64,000 nucleotides of DNA, from NCBI GenBank assembly GCA_035998445.1, contig DASYHQ010000026.1, positions 183,898 through 247,897 on the forward strand, written 5' to 3'. Positions 61,471 to 64,000 of the stretch are shown here, one piece after another. The position numbers and the translations under genes were made by a program. This stretch comes from Tepidisphaeraceae bacterium (GTDB taxonomy: Bacteria > Planctomycetota > Phycisphaerae > Tepidisphaerales > Tepidisphaeraceae). The stretch's first letter is position 1; each line of letters opens with the position of its first letter. The notes beneath the pieces are model-generated. The model did not search any database, was not told the DNA's origin, and was given only the letters and a program-made list of their open reading frames with translations.

Positions 61471-63231
61471 ATGCTTCGCCACACCGCCTCAATCGTCCTG
61501 CTCGTCCTCACGCTGCTCGGCGGCGCGACCGCGTCCGCCCAACCGGCCAAGGCTACGGTCGACGCGGCCATCAGCACGTCGCAGTTGCTGCCGGGACAGG
61601 AATCCGTCGTCGCCGTCACCATCAACGTGCCTGAAGGCCTGCACGCGCAGTCGCACACGCCGACGAAAGAGAACTACATCAAGCTGACCGTCACGCCCGA
61701 TGCGAACGACGCGTTAACCTTTGGCGAGCCGCGTTATCCGCCGGGGGTGAACAAGACGTATCCGGCGCTCGGTGAGCTGAACGTGTACGAGGGAACTGTC
61801 GTCGTGCAGATTCCCGTGCAGGTGCCCGCCGGCGCCCAATCGGGACCCGTGACGATCGCCGGTAAAGTGCGGCTGCAACTGTGCGACGACAAGGTCTGCT
61901 TCTTCCCGCAAAACGTGCCGTACTCGATCGAAACGTCGATCGCGCCCCCGGGCACCGCCGTCGAGACGTCGCAGACCGGCGCGTTCGCGCCGATGGCTAC
62001 TGCTGATGCCACCGCCGCCGCCACGCCCGCCCGCAGCGCGTGGGTGTGGTTCGCGATCGCGTTCGGGGCCGGCATCATCTTCAACCTCATGCCCTGCGTG
62101 CTGCCCGTGCTGCCGCTGAAGGCGATGGGCTTTTACGAAGCGGCCCAGCACAGTCGGCTGCGCTCGGTCGGATTGGCGCTGGCGTTTACCGTTGGCATCG
62201 TCGCAGTGTTCGGCGTGCTGGCGGTGCTGATTCTCGTGACGAAGCAACTGACGTGGGGCTCGCAGTTCAGCAACCCGTGGTTTCTCTGGCCGATGGTCGC
62301 GATCCTCGCCCTCATGGGCATCGGCCTGATGGGCCTCTTCTCGCTCAGCCTGCCGACCGCCGTCTACAGCGTCACGCCGCGCCACGACACGGTCGGTGGC
62401 AACGTCGGGTTCGGCATTCTGACGGCCATCCTCTCCACCCCCTGCACCGCCCCGCTCTTTCCCGCACTCCTGCTCTGGGCGCAAACGCAGCCGACCGCCC
62501 TCGGCGTCGGCGCGATGCTGATGGTCGGCGTCGGCATGGCGGCGCCGTACCTCGTGCTGAGCGCGTTCCCCCAGTTGGCGATGCGCATGCCGCGCGTCGG
62601 TCCGTGGGCGGAGCTGTTCAAGCAGATGATGGGCTGGCTGTTGATCGGCAGCGCGGTCTTCTTCGCCGCGGGCCGACTGATTTCCGGCAGCAACTTCCTC
62701 TGGGCCATCGTCGCCGTCGCGGTGATCGCAGCCATCTTCCTCATCGCCCGCACGATCGCGCTGGGTGCAGGCCGGCGCGGCATCGCGGTCGCCAGCACGA
62801 TCGCCGTGCTGCTGTTCGGCTCCACCTTCGCCTACGCCGGCCACATGAACGGCCTGTTCACCGACACCGTGAAGTGGACGCCCTACTCCGACGAAGCCCT
62901 CGCCACCGCCCGCGCCACCGGCCGACCGGTGCTGGTCAAATTCACCGCCAACTGGTGCGGCAACTGCCAGTACATCGAAGCGACCGTCTTCCACGACCGC
63001 GACACGGTAAACGCCATCGAGTCCGGCAATGTCTTGGCGTTGAAAGCCGACCTGACGCACGACGGCGCAAGGGGCACCAAACTGCTGAACGAACTAAACC
63101 CCGGCGGCGGCATCCCCTTCACCGCCATTTATCGGCCGCAGTCCGAGAAGCCAATCACGCTCAGCAGCATCTACACGACGCCGACGCTCATCGACATGAT
63201 CGCGCCGCGCGAAATCTCAGCGGGCCGATAA
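61471..63231 (+). CDS. DsbD-like thiol:disulfide interchange protein
   Basis: 586 aa. Signal peptide (about 1-23), an N-terminal DsbD-alpha-like domain (about 25-165), eight or nine membrane helices (about 190-470) with NLMPCVLPVLPLKAMG and STPCTAPLFPALLLW holding the paired Cys that carry electrons across the membrane, and a C-terminal thioredoxin domain with FTANWCGNCQYIE. Moves reducing power from thioredoxin to periplasmic proteins or cytochrome-c maturation. GAGG precedes the ATG at 61471. Confidence 0.93.
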   Translation: MLRHTASIVLLVLTLLGGATASAQPAKATVDAAISTSQLLPGQESVVAVTINVPEGLHAQSHTPTKENYIKLTVTPDANDALTFGEPRYPPGVNKTYPALGELNVYEGTVVVQIPVQVPAGAQSGPVTIAGKVRLQLCDDKVCFFPQNVPYSIETSIAPPGTAVETSQTGAFAPMATADATAAATPARSAWVWFAIAFGAGIIFNLMPCVLPVLPLKAMGFYEAAQHSRLRSVGLALAFTVGIVAVFGVLAVLILVTKQLTWGSQFSNPWFLWPMVAILALMGIGLMGLFSLSLPTAVYSVTPRHDTVGGNVGFGILTAILSTPCTAPLFPALLLWAQTQPTALGVGAMLMVGVGMAAPYLVLSAFPQLAMRMPRVGPWAELFKQMMGWLLIGSAVFFAAGRLISGSNFLWAIVAVAVIAAIFLIARTIALGAGRRGIAVASTIAVLLFGSTFAYAGHMNGLFTDTVKWTPYSDEALATARATGRPVLVKFTANWCGNCQYIEATVFHDRDTVNAIESGNVLALKADLTHDGARGTKLLNELNPGGGIPFTAIYRPQSEKPITLSSIYTTPTLIDMIAPREISAGR

Positions 63232-63289
63232 TTTTCCGCTTTCCTAACTAAAAGACTTGTTCCGACCTCGCGTAAATTATCCGGCGCCG

Positions 63290-63688
63290 CCGGAAGATAT
63301 ATCCGCCCTCCGGAAGATATTTGCGACGGCCGGAAGATATTCGCGACCGCCGGAAGATATTCGCAGCCACCGGAAGATATTTCCGCCCGCCGGATGATAT
63401 TGCGACGGCCGGAAGATATCTGCAGCCACCGGAAGATATTTCCGCCCGCCGGATGATATTTGCGACGGCCGGAAGATATCCGCAGCCACCGGAAGAGATT
63501 TCTGCCCTCCGGATGATATCCGCGACCGCCGGATGAGATTTGCAGCGGCCGGATGTTATCTCTGCGCTCCGGATGAAATTTGCGGCGGCCGGATAATATT
63601 CGCAGCCGCCGGATGTAATTTGAAACGGCCGGATGAGATCTGCAGGCTCCGGATGTTATCGCTGCCCTGCGGATATCTTCCCGGCGTC
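63290..63688. repeat. 20-bp tandem repeat array (about 20 units)
   Basis: Units begin CCGGA(A/T)GA(T/A)AT followed by a nine-base variable half such as TTGCGACGG, TTCCGCCCG or CGCAGCCA. Nineteen units keep exact 20-bp spacing except one of 19 (63390). Units starting 63370-63409 and 63429-63469 repeat as a 60-bp triplet. Units decay toward the right from about 63489. Located just downstream of the dsbD-like gene (63231). The frames through it (20 aa period) carry no signal of real coding. Confidence 0.92.
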
Positions 63689-64000
63689 GCGGGACTTTCC
63701 CACGTCTCGCGGGAATTCATACGGATCGTGATTAATTGATGCGCGGACTCGTCATCCTGAGCGGTGTTTAAGAACAGTGTCGCGTCCGCTCCGACCGTGG
63801 CATGGGCGTCTCGCCCATGCGTGTGTCAGGTCGGCTGATCTGGTTGGTTGTTGAGCCGCGATCGGCGCAACATGCCCAAATAATGGCCTTCGTTCCAATC
63901 CGACAGCATGGGCGAGACGCCCATGCCACGGCCGGAGCAGACCCAGCCGACTTAGTAAACACCCTCTCAGGATGACGAGCGCGCGGTTTAATCACGATTC
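63689..64000. repeat. Window end: R4 fragments and two R5 palindromes
   Basis: After the array come an R4-type fragment (GTCATCCTGAG near 63750), R5 palindromes at 63801-63819 and 63907-63925 and another partial R4 end at 63967. No gene seen. Confidence 0.7.

Noticed and set aside
63290..63688. CRISPR array
   Set aside because: The repeats are contiguous 20-mers without unique spacers, and no cas gene is nearby.
63321..63739. Repetitive protein encoded by the tandem array
   Set aside because: The frames exist only because the 60-bp pattern keeps phase; there is no ribosome-binding site and one 19-bp unit breaks the frame.

Overview
The window is GC-rich, tightly packed bacterial chromosome. 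Several features point to Planctomycetota, most likely class Phycisphaerae: a division and cell-wall (dcw) cluster with no ftsA or ftsZ after ftsQ, a 2093-residue secreted beta-repeat protein with a LEPR-XLL-like N-terminus, many Gfo/Idh and sugar-isomerase proteins, and LpxB, which implies a lipid-A outer membrane. The taxon is inferred from gene content; there is no rRNA here to confirm it. I saw no tRNA, rRNA, CRISPR array, transposase or phage gene.

Layout. 1-14554 is a rearranged dcw cluster, all on the plus strand: mraY (cut by the window edge), ftsW, murG, murC, murB, ddl, ftsQ-like, an unknown membrane protein, then mraZ, a 1.46 kb block without a convincing gene, rsmH, a LysM protein and ftsL. 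The mraZ-rsmH-ftsL block, normally at the head of the cluster, lies after ftsQ with its own promoter region (three TGG repeats at a 10-bp period that suit MraZ, and a consensus DnaA box). 14.8-20.5 kb holds a secreted GH16 glycoside hydrolase, a WecA-like lipid-phosphosugar transferase, a small zinc-ribbon membrane protein and an oxidoreductase. 21.2-26.9 kb is a complete Mn/Zn/Fe-type ABC uptake operon (binding lipoprotein, ATPase, two permeases) divergent from an MntR/DtxR regulator. Both permeases carry a DtxR-like C-terminal domain, and a palindromic operator candidate sits in the divergent gap.

27-40.6 kb is mixed housekeeping: aldo/keto reductase, AlgH, hemolysin-III protein, Mug glycosylase, a cupin/sugar-isomerase fusion translationally coupled to a Gfo/Idh oxidoreductase, modAB without modC, a glycine-rich RRM protein, an SGNH hydrolase, glutamate dehydrogenase and a prenyl diphosphate synthase. 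40.7-47.0 kb is the giant surface protein. 47.4-63.2 kb holds hisA, a CTG-start small gene, a glucuronokinase-like GHMP kinase, an FHA protein, lpxB, tsaE, a sugar ABC operon without ATPase (TPR protein, binding protein, two permeases), an APH-like kinase, a DedA protein, an Rrf2 regulator and a DsbD-like protein. The window ends in a 20-bp tandem repeat array.

The intergenic gaps are filled with short inverted-repeat elements of at least eight families (called R1-R10 here), many with arms that are themselves palindromic, like REPINs. They explain most of the long apparent N-terminal extensions of genes, which I trimmed. The observations I rate highest are the permease-DtxR fusions, the permuted dcw cluster with an unknown protein in the ftsA position, the structured non-coding block at 10680-12138, the nested repeat families and the terminal minisatellite.
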